A stretch of DNA of 64,000 nt, taken from assembly GCF_003206045.1 (NCBI RefSeq), contig NZ_PZJM01000002.1:346673-410672 (forward strand). Direction: 5' to 3'. This DNA is from Salinicola lusitanus. Its GTDB lineage: Bacteria; Pseudomonadota; Gammaproteobacteria; Pseudomonadales; Halomonadaceae. The notes below the pieces were generated by a model that saw only the letters and a program-made list of their open reading frames with translations, was not told the DNA's origin and searched no databases. The number at the start of each line of letters is the position of its first letter. The first letter of the stretch is position 1. This document shows, piece after piece, positions 27,861 to 38,010 of this stretch. The translations under genes and the position numbers were made by a program.

Positions 27861-28165
27861 GGCAAGCCCCCGATAGATGCCCTCGGCGCTGGCCGTCGGG
27901 CGATATGGAACTGGATTCGGCAAGCGTGAGAAGGCCTGTATCGTTCGCACCATGCCGTGAGACGTCCTATCGGCTGCTGTACAAATAAACTTAATTGTAT
28001 TTAGTGCGCCGTACTGTTGCGACATCACCCGGGGGAAACCGTCGGCACCCTAAGCGTTGATCGAGAAGGATAAAATCTTTTATCGAAAACCAATTATGGC
28101 ATCGACGCCCCGATGGAAGGCAGGAAGGCTTCCGGCAGCACCAAGCCGCTCATCGATGACGACTC

Positions 28166-28208
28166 TTGTACGCAAAATCCACCTTGTACAATTTTTATGG
28201 CTATGCCA
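28166..28208 (+). promoter_or_regulatory. Promoter/operator element of zinc-ribbon cassette 2
   Basis: Two TTGTAC hexamers (28166-28171 and 28184-28189) precede GCTATGCCA. The second hexamer is exactly 12 nt from TATGCC, as before cassette 1. The rest of the 470-base gap back to the chemoreceptor start is AT-richer than its surroundings and holds no gene. Confidence 0.55.
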
Positions 28209-28331
28209 AAGTGTTCTTAACGGCAGCAGGGACCGCTGGCCCGAATCGACAAGGATCGTCGAACCGTCGGAGGCAGGGACTGCCTCAACTCGCTGGCCAG
28301 GACGGCCAGCAATCACCAAGGAGGGAGCATC

Positions 28332-28583
28332 ATGAAGCATCACATTTCATGCACCCGCTGTGGAAACCACCACGCAGTATCTGCAGATAGCCCACGGGAC
28401 TGGGATGAAATCACCTGCACGGAGTGCGGAGAATTCATCGACACCTACGGCCACCAGGCCGATCTCGCCTCGCCGAGCTACGCGCTTCACGCACTCAATC
28501 TATCGCGCGGTCTGATCCTGCAGATGGCGAGAGAGAGCAGCCATCGTCTCGAGCAGCAGCAGACGATGCGGCAATCGGCATGA
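28332..28583 (+). CDS. Zinc-ribbon protein, first gene of cassette 2
   Basis: An 83-residue protein with CTRCGN and CTECGE knuckles, homologous to the first gene of cassette 1. The ATG is preceded by AAGGAGGG as in cassette 1. The C-terminus is a Gln/Arg-rich helix. It overlaps the next gene by ATGA. Function is unknown. Confidence 0.75.
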   Translation: MKHHISCTRCGNHHAVSADSPRDWDEITCTECGEFIDTYGHQADLASPSYALHALNLSRGLILQMARESSHRLEQQQTMRQSA

Positions 28584-28774
28584 TGACCGTCACCCTGAAT
28601 CTTGACTGCAGCGTCTGCGGCCATCATCGATTTCGACTGCCCATTAAGCAGGAAGAGGGTTCCCGCGTCATCTGCGCGAACTGCTCGGCGTACAAGTGTC
28701 AGGTTCAGGATCTCGAGAAGGCCCTGATCGCCGTTGGCCGAAGCCGGCACCGCACGGCAGTCTCCGCCGCCTGA
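28580..28774 (+). CDS. Small zinc-ribbon protein, second gene of cassette 2
   Basis: A 64-residue protein with CSVC and CANC knuckles and the AYKCQVQDLEKAL tail, the third member of the family that includes 2266-2472 and 14516-14710. Translationally coupled to the upstream gene, and followed by a strong terminator. Confidence 0.75.
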   Translation: MMTVTLNLDCSVCGHHRFRLPIKQEEGSRVICANCSAYKCQVQDLEKALIAVGRSRHRTAVSAA

Positions 28775-28799
28775 TTCATCACTCGATCGTACTTGTCTG

Positions 28800-28828
28800 G
28801 CCGCCTCGTTACTCTGGCGGCTTTTTTT
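28800..28828 (+). terminator. Terminator of zinc-ribbon cassette 2
   Basis: GCCGCC and GGCGGC form a stem around a 10-nt loop, followed by seven Ts, 25 nt after the cassette stop. Confidence 0.88.
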
Positions 28829-28953
28829 GGCCAATCCGTTGGGCCGACCAGGCAACATCGCCACCCATGACGGCGGCGACGAGTCGATGGGGTATGGGTA
28901 TTCCCGCTACTCCGCGCCAGTCGCGCCCGACTCGCCACCTCGTGCTAGTCACC

Positions 28954-30120
28954 TTATTGGAGCGCCTCGATCAGTTGGGCCTTGGTCATGCCGCTGCGCC
29001 CGGCAATGTCGCGTTGTTGGGCCAGTCGGTAGAGTGTCTCACGAGAGAGCCTGGCCAGCTCGCCCTCGGCGGGTGCCTTGCGGGATTTTCCCGCTGCCGA
29101 GCCGCGGTCGGACGGTTGCGCGCCCTGGTTGGAAGACCGAGCAGACGACGAGGATTTCCGCGTTGACGCGCCTTCTCCCTTCTCCTTTCCTTTCCCCTTG
29201 CCTCCTTTTGGGGTCGGTTCGACCCGCCCACGTTTGAGACTGCGCTTGAGTACCTGCATCAGATCGATGACCTCGGCGCCCTCTTCGCTCTCGTCACCCT
29301 GGCCTGCCTCTCGCGATCGGGTCGCTTCGATCGGGGCGACATCCTGGTGACGTCGACGCTTCTGACGTACCCGCTTCTTGAGCGCTTCGATGTGGGGATC
29401 GATCAATTGGTCGGGATCGAAGTGCCTGGCATCGAGCTTGTCCATCGCTTGCCGGATCCGCCGCTCACGCTTCGCATCCGGTTCGCCCGGCGGCGCCAGG
29501 CCGATGCCTTGCGGCGTGCGCAGCTCGTCGTGAAAGCGCAGCGCCTCGGCGCGCAGGATGCCGTTCTCGGCCACGATCGCCACCAGCACTTCGCGCCCAC
29601 GCATTACCAGCGTGGCGATTCCCGCACGATTGGCGCTTTCCATCGCCGCGGCCAGCAGCCGATAGGGCTTGAGCGCGCCATCGCCGCTGGACGCGCGAGA
29701 GTCCGGCACCAGAAAGTAAGCACGCCGAAAATAGAGCGGATCGAGTTCGTCCAGCGGGACGAATCGGCTCAACGTGATCTCGCGCCGGTGTTCGAGCGCG
29801 GCGTCCTCGATCTCCTGGTCCTCGACGACCACGTAGCGCTCCTCGCCGACCTCGACGCCTCGCGCCAGCTCGCTCGACTTGAGCGGTTTGCGCCCGGTCT
29901 CGCTGAAGAAGCGGCGGGACAGCGGCCTGCCTTTGTCATCGACCTCTTTCAGCGTGACATCACGTGAGTGCTGGGCGGGGTAGAGGCCGACCGGGAGATT
30001 GACCAGCCCAAAGGCGATGGTGCCGGACCAGAACGGCCGCGGGCCACGGAAGCCCTCCCCGTGGTGATGCGGCTTACCCGAGTTCGACGCTTTCGATGTC
30101 TTGGCTCCCGACTTAGGCAC
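28954..30120 (-). CDS. ku: Ku protein with extended C-terminus
   Basis: A 388-residue DNA end-binding Ku. The core (about residues 28-275) carries the bacterial Ku landmarks PFWSGTIAFGLVNLPVGLYPA and the GREVLVAIVAENGILRAE strand. A long Lys/Ser/Gly-rich linker follows, then a C-terminal ELARLSRETLYRLAQQRDI-type helical domain resembling the SAP/Rho-N fold, a likely extra DNA-binding unit. Ku homodimers or heterodimers hold double-strand ends for LigD. The start overlaps the stop of the second ku gene by 8 nt, in an operon with ligD. Confidence 0.94.
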   Translation of the reverse strand: MPKSGAKTSKASNSGKPHHHGEGFRGPRPFWSGTIAFGLVNLPVGLYPAQHSRDVTLKEVDDKGRPLSRRFFSETGRKPLKSSELARGVEVGEERYVVVEDQEIEDAALEHRREITLSRFVPLDELDPLYFRRAYFLVPDSRASSGDGALKPYRLLAAAMESANRAGIATLVMRGREVLVAIVAENGILRAEALRFHDELRTPQGIGLAPPGEPDAKRERRIRQAMDKLDARHFDPDQLIDPHIEALKKRVRQKRRRHQDVAPIEATRSREAGQGDESEEGAEVIDLMQVLKRSLKRGRVEPTPKGGKGKGKEKGEGASTRKSSSSARSSNQGAQPSDRGSAAGKSRKAPAEGELARLSRETLYRLAQQRDIAGRSGMTKAQLIEALQ

Positions 30121-30886
30121 GCTTGCGCTCCCGGGCCAGGCTGGCCTCGAGTGACGAGACGATATCGTCGGTCGGCTCCTGGCGACGACGGCGTTTGACC
30201 TTGAGTCGCTTGCCGCTGCGCTTCGCCTCCACCAGCGCTTCCAGCCGCTGACGGTACTCGTCCTGATAGGTTGCCGGCTCGAAGTCGGCAGCGTACGCCT
30301 CGACCAGATCGGTCGCCATCTCCACCTCCTTGGCGTTCAACTTCGCACCGCCGGGCGGTTCCAGGGCATCGGCATCGACGACTTCGTCGAGATGGCGCAA
30401 GGTAATCAGGACCGGGTGGCCATCATGGTCGCGCAACGCACCGACATAGGCCTTATGTCGCATCACCCAGTGAACCAGGCCTTCCCGTCCGCTATTGGCG
30501 AGCGCGGCGGCAAAAGCGTCGAACGTCTCTTCGTCTCCATCCGGCCCGAGATAGTAGGGGCGTTGGTACCACTGGTTGTCGATCGCGCCTTGCGGAAGAA
30601 AATGCATCACCTCGATGTCCCGCGAGGGCGCCGGTGCCAGTTCGTCGAGCTCGTCGGTGTCGAAGAGGATTCGATCCTGCTTGCCGACAACGGCCTTGTG
30701 GCGGTCGTCGCGCGACACGGTCTTGCCGCTCCGAGGCTCGATCATCGCCTGATGCACGGGACGATGCCGACGCCGGTCGAGCAGCCGAAAATGGACGTTG
30801 CGGTCGCTGACCGCCGTATAGAGTTTGACCGGTACCCGTTCATCGCCAAAGCCGATGACGCCTTTCCAGACTGCGCGAGCACTCAT
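30113..30886 (-). CDS. ku: Second Ku protein
   Basis: A 257-residue Ku without the long C-terminal extension. It begins ARAVWKGVIGFGDERVPVKLYTAV, the typical Ku N-terminus, and ends in a basic tail. GGAGGAGAG precedes the start. Two ku genes with different tails beside one ligD suggest a heteromeric or condition-specific end-binding complex. Confidence 0.93.
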   Translation of the reverse strand: MSARAVWKGVIGFGDERVPVKLYTAVSDRNVHFRLLDRRRHRPVHQAMIEPRSGKTVSRDDRHKAVVGKQDRILFDTDELDELAPAPSRDIEVMHFLPQGAIDNQWYQRPYYLGPDGDEETFDAFAAALANSGREGLVHWVMRHKAYVGALRDHDGHPVLITLRHLDEVVDADALEPPGGAKLNAKEVEMATDLVEAYAADFEPATYQDEYRQRLEALVEAKRSGKRLKVKRRRRQEPTDDIVSSLEASLARERKRA

Positions 30887-30953
30887 CGCTCTCCTCCCAC
30901 GGGTAGCTCGGTCGTCGTTTCCTCACGCGTGCCCGCCTTCATTCCGCCAGCCA

Positions 30954-33662
30954 TCAAACCTCCATCCCGGCATCGCGGCAGCGCTTCTTGGTCAGTCGCT
31001 CGCGGGCGTCGTCGAAGCCCTGCCACGGGTCGTGCTTGAGCGAAGCCAGCCGGCGCGGCAGATTGGCCAGCGTGTAATGATCGGCCCTCATTTTCGGTCC
31101 GAGCTCCTCCCAGCGGATCGGCGTCGCCACCGGCGCGCCGGGCCTGGCGCGTACCGAATAGGAAGCCACCGCCGTGGCGCCACGACCGTTGCGCAGGTAA
31201 TCGAGGAACACCTTGCCGCGGCGAGCCGGCTTGGACATGTTGAGCGTCAACTGGTCGGGATGACGCTCGGCGCAGCGTTCACACACGGCTCCGGCAAACC
31301 CCTTGGCGGTCTCCCAGTCGGCGTGCGGTTTGAGCGGGACGACCAGATGCAGGCCCTTGCCGCCGGTCGTGCGCAGGAACGCGGCGAGTCCGAGCTCGGC
31401 CAGCGCCTGGCGCAGCTCGCGGGCAACATCGATGACCGCCCGCCATTCGCAGTCCGGAGCCGGGTCGAGATCGAACACCAGTTGGTCGGGACGCTCGAGA
31501 TCGTCGACGCGACTGCCCCAGAGGTGAAATTCGACGGTCCCCATCTGGACCAGCGCCACCAGGTCGGCGGCACGGCGCGCGTAGAGGTAGTCGTGCTTGC
31601 CGGATTTTTCGGCGATCGTCACGCTCGGCAGGCTACCCGGCAGGGTCTCGCTGGGGTGCTTCTGGACGAAACACGCCTCGCCGATACCGCCAGGGCAACG
31701 CAGCAGCGTCAACGGCCGCTCGGCAAGCCCGGGCAGGACCCACTCGGCATGTTCGGCATAGTATTCGGCCAGCGCCCGCTTGGTGATGCCCTCTTCCTCG
31801 AACAGCACCCGATCGGGATGCGTCAGCCGAATGCCCTCGATCTCGACATCGCCGCCACCGGATTGCGTCCGGGTCGAACGCCTCTGGGGGGCGGGTTCAC
31901 TCGCTTTCTCGCTCATGGACGGCTCCTTCGCTCGCTGCTGGCTCAGCCGGATGTCCACGGGATCGCGATCCTCGCGCAGGCCGCGAAAGCGGGGATGGCG
32001 CAGCCGGCCGTCATGGGTCCATTCGCTGAAATTGACGTCGATCACGCGTTTGGGCGTGACCCAGTGGCTGCCGGCCAGATCAGGGATGTCACGCTCGACG
32101 AAAGGCGAGGTCTTGCGTTGCGAGCGCGCCAGATTCCGCTGCCACTCGACGAGCTGGTCGTTGGAGAACCCGGCACCGACCCGACCGCAGTAGCGCAGCT
32201 TGCCGTCGTCGTCGTAGGCGCCGATCAACAGCGAACCGAAGCCGCTACGCGATCCTTTCGGATCGGTGTAACCAGCGACCACGAATTCGGCCTGACGCTC
32301 GGTCTTGGTCTTCAGCCAATCCCGGTTGCGGCGGCCGCGGTAGAAGGCGTCGGCACGCTTGGACACGATGCCCTCCAGGCCCTGGCGACTCGCCTGCTCG
32401 TAGAACGCCTCGCCCTGCCCTTCGACATGATCGGTATAGCGCAGCCTGCCGACATTGCCGATTTTCACGGCGTCGCAGGTCTGCGCCAGCAGCGCCTTGC
32501 GGTCGCGCAGAGCGACATCGTCGAGCGCAACACCCTCGAAGCCGAGACCGTCGAGATAGCGCAGATCGAAGATCTGGTAGACCAGTCCGGCAGTCTTCTC
32601 GTCGCTCAGCGCTGCCTGCAGGCGTCGGAAGTCGCTGACACCGTCGCGTCTCAGCGCGACGACCTCGCCGTCGAACAGCGCCTTCTCCAGCGGCAGCGCT
32701 TCGATCGCCTCGGCGATTTCCGGAAACCGGTCCCGCCAGTCGTGACCGTTGCGCGTCAGCAGGCTCACCCTGCCGCGGTCGAGCCGCGCCAGAACGCGGT
32801 AGCCGTCGAACTTGATCTCGTGGAACCAGTCTTCATCGGCCGGCGCCTCCTCGACCAGCGTCGCCAACTGCGCGGCAGGCCGGGCCGGGAGGCTCGCCTG
32901 GCGCGCGCCCTCGAGCTGATCGGGAGCGATCTTGATGGCCCGGGCCTTGCGGCCACTGCCCGAGCGCTTGCTTGTTGCGGTTTTCGATGAAGGTCTTGAC
33001 GACGAGGACGGGGAGGATGGGGGCGTTGACGACGACTGCTTTGAAGCGGAGTGCGACGCCGAGGTGGTTGATGACGGACCTGCTATCGATGAAGAGGATG
33101 GTGACTTCCCTTCGGCGATCTCCGTCATGCGCCGGTTCGAGGCCACACTGACGTCGTCCAGGCTGTCGGGCAGGTGGGAATCGGCAGCGTCATGGCGTTT
33201 GATCATCAGCCACTGTTTGCCGTCCTGGCGCTTTCCGCCGCCTCCTCGGCCACTCATTCGCTTGAGCGTCCAGGCCCCCTTGAGCTTGGCGCCGTCGAGC
33301 TCGAAATCGATCTGGCCATCGTCGTGCTTGCCGCTCACCCGCCATTCGCCCCGGTCCCAGATCATTACCGTCCCGGCACCGTAGCCGTCAGGGATCACCC
33401 CCTCGAAATCGCCGTAGTCGAGGGGGTGATCCTCGACCTGAACCGCCAGGTGCTTCTCGCCGGGCTCGAGACTGGGCCCCTTCGGCAGCGCCCAGCTGCG
33501 CAACACGCCATCCTCTTCCAACCGCAGGTCATAGTGCAGTTGGCTGGCGTCATGCTTGTGAATCACGAAACTCGACCGCGAACGCCGCTTGCCGCGTTTG
33601 CCGCGAGGTTCCGGCGAGCGCGAGAAGTCACGCTTGTTGCGGTAGGTCTCGAGATCAGCCAT
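30954..33662 (-). CDS. ligD: Multifunctional ATP-dependent DNA ligase LigD
   Basis: A 902-residue end-joining enzyme with domains in the order phosphoesterase, ligase, polymerase. The phosphoesterase has HYDLRLEEDG. A Ser/Thr/Pro-rich low-complexity linker (encoded around 32960-33110) leads to the ligase, whose nucleotidyl Lys lies in EIKFDGYR. The polymerase/primase domain near the C-terminus has the DLDPAPD metal motif. It seals double-strand breaks with Ku in the absence of a template. The start at 33662 has GGGAG 8 nt upstream; the frame is open much further upstream without family sequence. It is the first gene of the ligD-ku-ku operon. Confidence 0.95.
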   Translation of the reverse strand: MADLETYRNKRDFSRSPEPRGKRGKRRSRSSFVIHKHDASQLHYDLRLEEDGVLRSWALPKGPSLEPGEKHLAVQVEDHPLDYGDFEGVIPDGYGAGTVMIWDRGEWRVSGKHDDGQIDFELDGAKLKGAWTLKRMSGRGGGGKRQDGKQWLMIKRHDAADSHLPDSLDDVSVASNRRMTEIAEGKSPSSSSIAGPSSTTSASHSASKQSSSTPPSSPSSSSRPSSKTATSKRSGSGRKARAIKIAPDQLEGARQASLPARPAAQLATLVEEAPADEDWFHEIKFDGYRVLARLDRGRVSLLTRNGHDWRDRFPEIAEAIEALPLEKALFDGEVVALRRDGVSDFRRLQAALSDEKTAGLVYQIFDLRYLDGLGFEGVALDDVALRDRKALLAQTCDAVKIGNVGRLRYTDHVEGQGEAFYEQASRQGLEGIVSKRADAFYRGRRNRDWLKTKTERQAEFVVAGYTDPKGSRSGFGSLLIGAYDDDGKLRYCGRVGAGFSNDQLVEWQRNLARSQRKTSPFVERDIPDLAGSHWVTPKRVIDVNFSEWTHDGRLRHPRFRGLREDRDPVDIRLSQQRAKEPSMSEKASEPAPQRRSTRTQSGGGDVEIEGIRLTHPDRVLFEEEGITKRALAEYYAEHAEWVLPGLAERPLTLLRCPGGIGEACFVQKHPSETLPGSLPSVTIAEKSGKHDYLYARRAADLVALVQMGTVEFHLWGSRVDDLERPDQLVFDLDPAPDCEWRAVIDVARELRQALAELGLAAFLRTTGGKGLHLVVPLKPHADWETAKGFAGAVCERCAERHPDQLTLNMSKPARRGKVFLDYLRNGRGATAVASYSVRARPGAPVATPIRWEELGPKMRADHYTLANLPRRLASLKHDPWQGFDDARERLTKKRCRDAGMEV

Positions 33663-33901
33663 CCGTCGCTCCCACGATGATCCTGCCAATCGATAGCCTT
33701 CAGCGTAGTCAACGCCGCTTTCCGCGCCAGAGCCTTGACCCAGTTCAGTCAGCAATACGCTTCCGCTCCCCCCTGGCGAACCGGAATCCAATCGTCCTCC
33801 TGATCGGGATCCGTCACATCGCCCTTCGAATCCGCTGACTTGAGGGAGCCCGCCAGCGCATGGCGTGGCCCCGCTACTCAATTCCACGGTTTCGAAATGC
33901 G

Positions 33902-34672
33902 TTACGGGCAAGAGGAGGAGCCACGTGGCCCCGGCACCGCGGCCGCTTCCCGATAGCGCGATCGGACCCACTGCCGCGCCAGCAGGTAGGCCAGCAGCGC
34001 TTCCGGCAGCTCTCCGGCGTAGAACATCAATTCCGCGCCCTGCCGGACCTGGTCGAGCGGCACCGATGCGGGGAAATGAAATCGATACATCCATTTGGAC
34101 AGCATCGCGTGTGCCGCCATCGACAACACCAGCACGCCGAAACGCCACTCGAGGGAAGGGCGTCTCGGCGCCGGGTCCGGCCCGGCAATGGCCCAGTTGA
34201 ACAGGCACCCGGCAATGATGAAATGCCAGTGCAACCACAGGGCGAAGCCGGGAGAGTGGCGCATCGCGGCGTAGAGGTCGGTCAGGTACAACACCATCAT
34301 GCCGCCGGTATTGAGCAACGCCGCCGTAACGGGATGGCTCAACACGCGAATGGGAGGCAGGGATACGAACCCGACCCAACGTCTGCCCCACTGCGCGGGA
34401 ACGCTCTTCAGCGCCAGGCTCACCGGCGCCGCCATCACCAGCCCCAGCGGCGCGATCATCCCCGCCACGAGATGCACCGCCATATGGCCGCGGAAATCGT
34501 CGTGGGCCCAATGCATCGAGGGTGGCGACATCACCACGACGATCGCCAGCGCGCTGCCCACGAAGAGGAGCAGCCGCCACAGCGGCCAGCCCCGGCCAAG
34601 CCGCTTCGATCGCCACCAGCCCCAGGCATAGAGCGCGGCCAGCGTGGCAAAGACCAGCGTGAACCCGTTCAT
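33902..34672 (-). CDS. Cytochrome c oxidase assembly protein, CtaG_Caa3 family
   Basis: A 256-residue membrane protein with about seven helices and the family's His-containing motifs (GHMAVHLVAGMIAPL and LHWHFIIAGCLFNWAI). CtaG_Caa3 proteins assist copper delivery to, or assembly of, caa3-type oxidases. No oxidase genes are nearby. Its ATG overlaps the stop of the DUF2243 gene by 4 nt, so the two are co-translated. Confidence 0.85.
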   Translation of the reverse strand: MNGFTLVFATLAALYAWGWWRSKRLGRGWPLWRLLLFVGSALAIVVVMSPPSMHWAHDDFRGHMAVHLVAGMIAPLGLVMAAPVSLALKSVPAQWGRRWVGFVSLPPIRVLSHPVTAALLNTGGMMVLYLTDLYAAMRHSPGFALWLHWHFIIAGCLFNWAIAGPDPAPRRPSLEWRFGVLVLSMAAHAMLSKWMYRFHFPASVPLDQVRQGAELMFYAGELPEALLAYLLARQWVRSRYREAAAVPGPRGSSSCP

Positions 34673-35133
34673 TGCTGGCTCAGCGCCTCACCCCGTCGGG
34701 CCCGGCGCAACAGCCAGTAGCCGATGGCGAGCAGCAGCAGGCCGGCCAGGTTCCAACAGAGGTCATAGACCACCAAGTTATCGACGTAGCGGACCTGGTG
34801 GAGCCCCAGGACCTTGTGATCGACGATGCCGTCGAAGAGCTGGAACCCACCCATCCCCAGCAGAAACCCGGCGCCTCGATAACCGGGAGCGTGCTGTCCG
34901 GTCTCGTGGAGTCGCAGCATCAGCGCGGTGCCGGCGACCAGCATTACCAGCTCCAGCGTGTGCAGCAGACCATCCGAGGCCAGCGCCAGCGCCGAGTTGT
35001 CGGTCTCGACGAAGTGGTGCCAGGCCAGTACCTGATGAAATACGATCTCGTCGAGCGCCGCCATGATGCCGACGCCCAACAGGACGGCGGCCACCATCGT
35101 CGCGCCGGTTCGTCGTTGAACTCGCTCGCTCAT
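34669..35133 (-). CDS. DUF2243 family membrane protein
   Basis: A protein of about 154 residues with four hydrophobic helices and the DUF2243 landmarks GIMAALDEIVFHQVLAWHHF and LFDGIVDHKVLGLHQVR, which are His-rich and may bind metal. The start at 35133 has GAGG 8 nt upstream; an ATG at 35157 is an alternative. It commonly pairs with CtaG-like genes, as here, but the role is unknown. Confidence 0.82.
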   Translation of the reverse strand: MSERVQRRTGATMVAAVLLGVGIMAALDEIVFHQVLAWHHFVETDNSALALASDGLLHTLELVMLVAGTALMLRLHETGQHAPGYRGAGFLLGMGGFQLFDGIVDHKVLGLHQVRYVDNLVVYDLCWNLAGLLLLAIGYWLLRRARRGEALSQQ

Positions 35134-35185
35134 ATCGATCGCCTCGTGCCGATGCATCTTCGTTTCTCGACGCCCAGGAGGATGC

Positions 35186-35214
35186 AAAAAACCCCGGCCG
35201 CTGGGGCCGGGGTT
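35186..35214 (-). terminator. Terminator downstream of chrA
   Basis: On the minus strand ACCCCGGCC and GGCCGGGGT form a long stem followed by six Ts. It separates the chromate transporter from the DUF2243/CtaG pair. The remaining sequence between here and 35451 has no gene. Confidence 0.9.
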
Positions 35215-35451
35215 AGATCGTGGCAGTTCCTTGCCAACTCGCCATGGCGTCCTGCCATGCGTCCTTGTGAACATCGCTTCCCGCGACTCCCTCCTTGGCA
35301 CTGCGTCTCCCTGACGCTGCAAGATCACCGTACGCCTCAAAGCCATCAATGAAGTTCATACAGGTTAAAGAAGCGCGGAAGATATGTTTCGTTGTGTAAC
35401 GCCAGCCTGATCGTTCGACCCACAACACCCAGTTACTCGTCGCTGGAACCG

Positions 35452-36642
35452 TCAGCCCGATACGAGACTGCCCACGGGAAGCGCGATCACAACCAGCCAC
35501 GCCGGCCAGTGCCATACCGTCAGCAGCAGGAAGCCGGCCAGCGCCAGCGCGAAATCGGCCGGTTCGACAACGGCGCCTTGCCAGATCGGGGCGTACAGCG
35601 CGGCCCCCAGTATGCCGACCACCGCCGCGTTCGTGCCCTGGATCAGCCGCTGCGCGGTCGACGAGGCGCGCAACCGGTCCCAATGCGGGAGGACGCCCAC
35701 CAGCAACAGCATGCCCGGTAGAAAAATCATGATCGTCGCCACTGCCGCCAGCAACCAGCCTTGAGCGCCGGGCGCCATCGCCGCACCCAGATAGGAAGCG
35801 AAGGTAAATAACGGACCCGGCACGGCCTGCGCGACCCCGTAACCGGTCAGGAAGGTGCTCTCAGAAATCCAACCGGGATCGACCACTTCGGCCTGCAGCA
35901 GCGGCAGCACCACATGCCCGCCACCGAAGACGAGCGCTCCGGCCCGGTAGAACGCATCCATGACCGCGACGACCTCGCTTCCCCCCATCGATGCCGCCAG
36001 CGGCAGCAGCAGAAGGAGCAGGAAGAACAGGACAAGCGCGTATCGGCTCCAGCGCCCGGAGAGCTCGAGGCGGTCGGATGGGGTCGTCGTTTCCGGCCGG
36101 CAGCGCCAGACGCCAATAGCGGCTCCCACCGCGATGGCCCCCAACTGGCCTATCGTCCCGCCGATGAAGACGGCCATGAATACGGCGATCAGGGCGATCC
36201 CGGCCCGCCGCCGGTCGGGACACAGCTTCCCGGCCATCCCCCAGACGGCGTTGGCGACCACGGCGACGGCCACCAGCTTGAGACCATGAATCAGGGACTG
36301 GCCGACATCGCCCCCCAGTGCCGACGCGCCGGAGGCGAACAGCACCAGCGCGATGGCCGAGGGCAACGTGAACGCAAACCAGGCAGCGAGCGCGCCGGGT
36401 AGGCCGCCCCGCCGCAGGCCGATCGCAAAGCCGACCTGGCTGCTGGCGGGACCGGGCAGGAACTGGCAAAGCGCGACGAGATCGGCGAAATCCGGCTCGG
36501 AAAGCCACCCCCGACGCACCACGAAAGCCTCGCGGAAATACCCCAGATGCGCGATGGGGCCGCCGAAGGAGGTCAGCCCGAGCAGCAGAAACGCCCGAAA
36601 TATCTCTCCATAGCGGGAGGGGGACTGCCGAATCCCGGTCAT
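35452..36642 (-). CDS. chrA: Chromate transporter ChrA
   Basis: A 396-residue long-chain CHR-family protein with two homologous halves. Each half begins with the family motif: FLLLGLTSFGGPIAHLGYFREAF in the first and YRAGALVFGGGHVVLPLL in the second, both followed by GPASSQVGF or VPGPLFTFA loops. It exports chromate from the cytoplasm. It lies 45 nt downstream of arsB on the same strand and may be part of the same transcript. Confidence 0.93.
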   Translation of the reverse strand: MTGIRQSPSRYGEIFRAFLLLGLTSFGGPIAHLGYFREAFVVRRGWLSEPDFADLVALCQFLPGPASSQVGFAIGLRRGGLPGALAAWFAFTLPSAIALVLFASGASALGGDVGQSLIHGLKLVAVAVVANAVWGMAGKLCPDRRRAGIALIAVFMAVFIGGTIGQLGAIAVGAAIGVWRCRPETTTPSDRLELSGRWSRYALVLFFLLLLLLPLAASMGGSEVVAVMDAFYRAGALVFGGGHVVLPLLQAEVVDPGWISESTFLTGYGVAQAVPGPLFTFASYLGAAMAPGAQGWLLAAVATIMIFLPGMLLLVGVLPHWDRLRASSTAQRLIQGTNAAVVGILGAALYAPIWQGAVVEPADFALALAGFLLLTVWHWPAWLVVIALPVGSLVSG

Positions 36643-36687
36643 GTCGACACTCCTTGTTCGCGGCGACCTTGGGCATCACCGCACACC

Positions 36688-37998
36688 TTACGGTGTGGAA
36701 ATGACAGGCAGCCACAGCGCCAGCGCGACGAGCGTCGCCAGCAGTACCGGCGGGGTGATCAACAGGCCGATCTTCATGTACTGCCCCCAGCCGATCTTGT
36801 AACCCTTGCCGGCCAGCACATGCAGCCACAGCAGCGTCGCCAGGCTGCCGATGGGCGTGAACTTCGGCCCCAGGTCGTTACCGATCACATTGGCGTAGAC
36901 CATCAGCTCCTGGGTCACCGCCGGCACCTGGGCCCGGTCGATGGCCAGCGCCCCCACCAGCGTCGACGGCAGGTTGTTCATCACCGAGGCGACGATGGCG
37001 GAGAGGAAGCCGGTGCCGACGGTGGCGATGAAGTTGCCCTGCCCGGCCAGCCACTGCAGCGCCCGGGCGCCGTAGTCGGTCAGACCGGCATTGCCCAGCC
37101 CGTAGACCACCAGATACATGCCGATGGAGAACAGCACGATCTGCCACGGCGCCCCCTTGAGCGCTGCGGTGACCGATACGGCGGCACCCTTGCCACCCTG
37201 CCACCAGCGACCGGCGATCGCCATCAGCACGATCGCCGCGGCCCCGGTCACGAAGGCGATGGGAATGCCCAGCGGCGCGGTGACGAAGTAGGCCACGAGC
37301 AGCATCGCCAGCAGCGGAAACGCGGCCCGGAAGATCAGCGGATCCAGGATCGCCGAACGCGGGGCATCGAGTGCTTCGAGCGAGTAGCGCCGGGGAATCC
37401 GTCGGCCGAAGGCGATCCAGAGCACGCCCAGCGTCGCCACCAGCGAGACCAGGTTGACCGGCACCATCACCGCCGCGTAGCGGTCGAAGCCGATGTCGAA
37501 GTAGTTGGCACTGACGATGTTGACCAGGTTGGAGATGATCAGCGGCAGGCTGGTGGTGTCGGCGACGAAGCCGGTGGCGATGATGAACGCCAGCGCCGCC
37601 GGCGGCGAGAAGTCCAGCCGCAGCAGGATCGCGATCACGATCGGCGTCAGCAGCAGCGCCGCGCCGTCGTTGGCGAAGAACGCCGCGATCACCGCGCCCA
37701 GCACCACCACCAGCGGGAACAGCAGATGCCCACGACCGTTGCCCCAGCGGGCGACATGCAGCGCCGCCCAGGCGAAGAATCCGGCTTCGTCCAGGATCAG
37801 CGAGATGATGATCAGGGCGACGAAGGTGAAGGTCGCATCCCAGACGATATCCCACACCACGCCGACATCGGAGAGCCGCACCACGCCCGCCAGCAGTGCC
37901 ACCAGCGCCCCGCCGAGGGCGCTCCAGCCGATCCCCAGGCCCTTGGGCTGCCAGATCACCAGGATCAGGGTGACGACGAAAATAGCCAGTGCCAGCAT
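36688..37998 (-). CDS. arsB: Arsenite efflux permease ArsB
   Basis: A 436-residue, roughly twelve-helix transporter. [31 protein letters not shown] and [12 protein letters not shown] are typical of the ArsB/NhaD ion-transporter superfamily members in ars operons. It expels As(III) and Sb(III). It is the last ars gene, separated from arsH by a 70-nt stretch with a three-copy repeat. Confidence 0.93.
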   Translation of the reverse strand: MLALAIFVVTLILVIWQPKGLGIGWSALGGALVALLAGVVRLSDVGVVWDIVWDATFTFVALIIISLILDEAGFFAWAALHVARWGNGRGHLLFPLVVVLGAVIAAFFANDGAALLLTPIVIAILLRLDFSPPAALAFIIATGFVADTTSLPLIISNLVNIVSANYFDIGFDRYAAVMVPVNLVSLVATLGVLWIAFGRRIPRRYSLEALDAPRSAILDPLIFRAAFPLLAMLLVAYFVTAPLGIPIAFVTGAAAIVLMAIAGRWWQGGKGAAVSVTAALKGAPWQIVLFSIGMYLVVYGLGNAGLTDYGARALQWLAGQGNFIATVGTGFLSAIVASVMNNLPSTLVGALAIDRAQVPAVTQELMVYANVIGNDLGPKFTPIGSLATLLWLHVLAGKGYKIGWGQYMKIGLLITPPVLLATLVALALWLPVISTP

Positions 37999-38010
37999 CG
38001 AATGCCCCTG

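Noticed and set aside
30825-32990. A 721-codon open frame antisense to ligD and ku
   Set aside because: It lies opposite clearly conserved genes; the long frame is a product of GC-rich codons.
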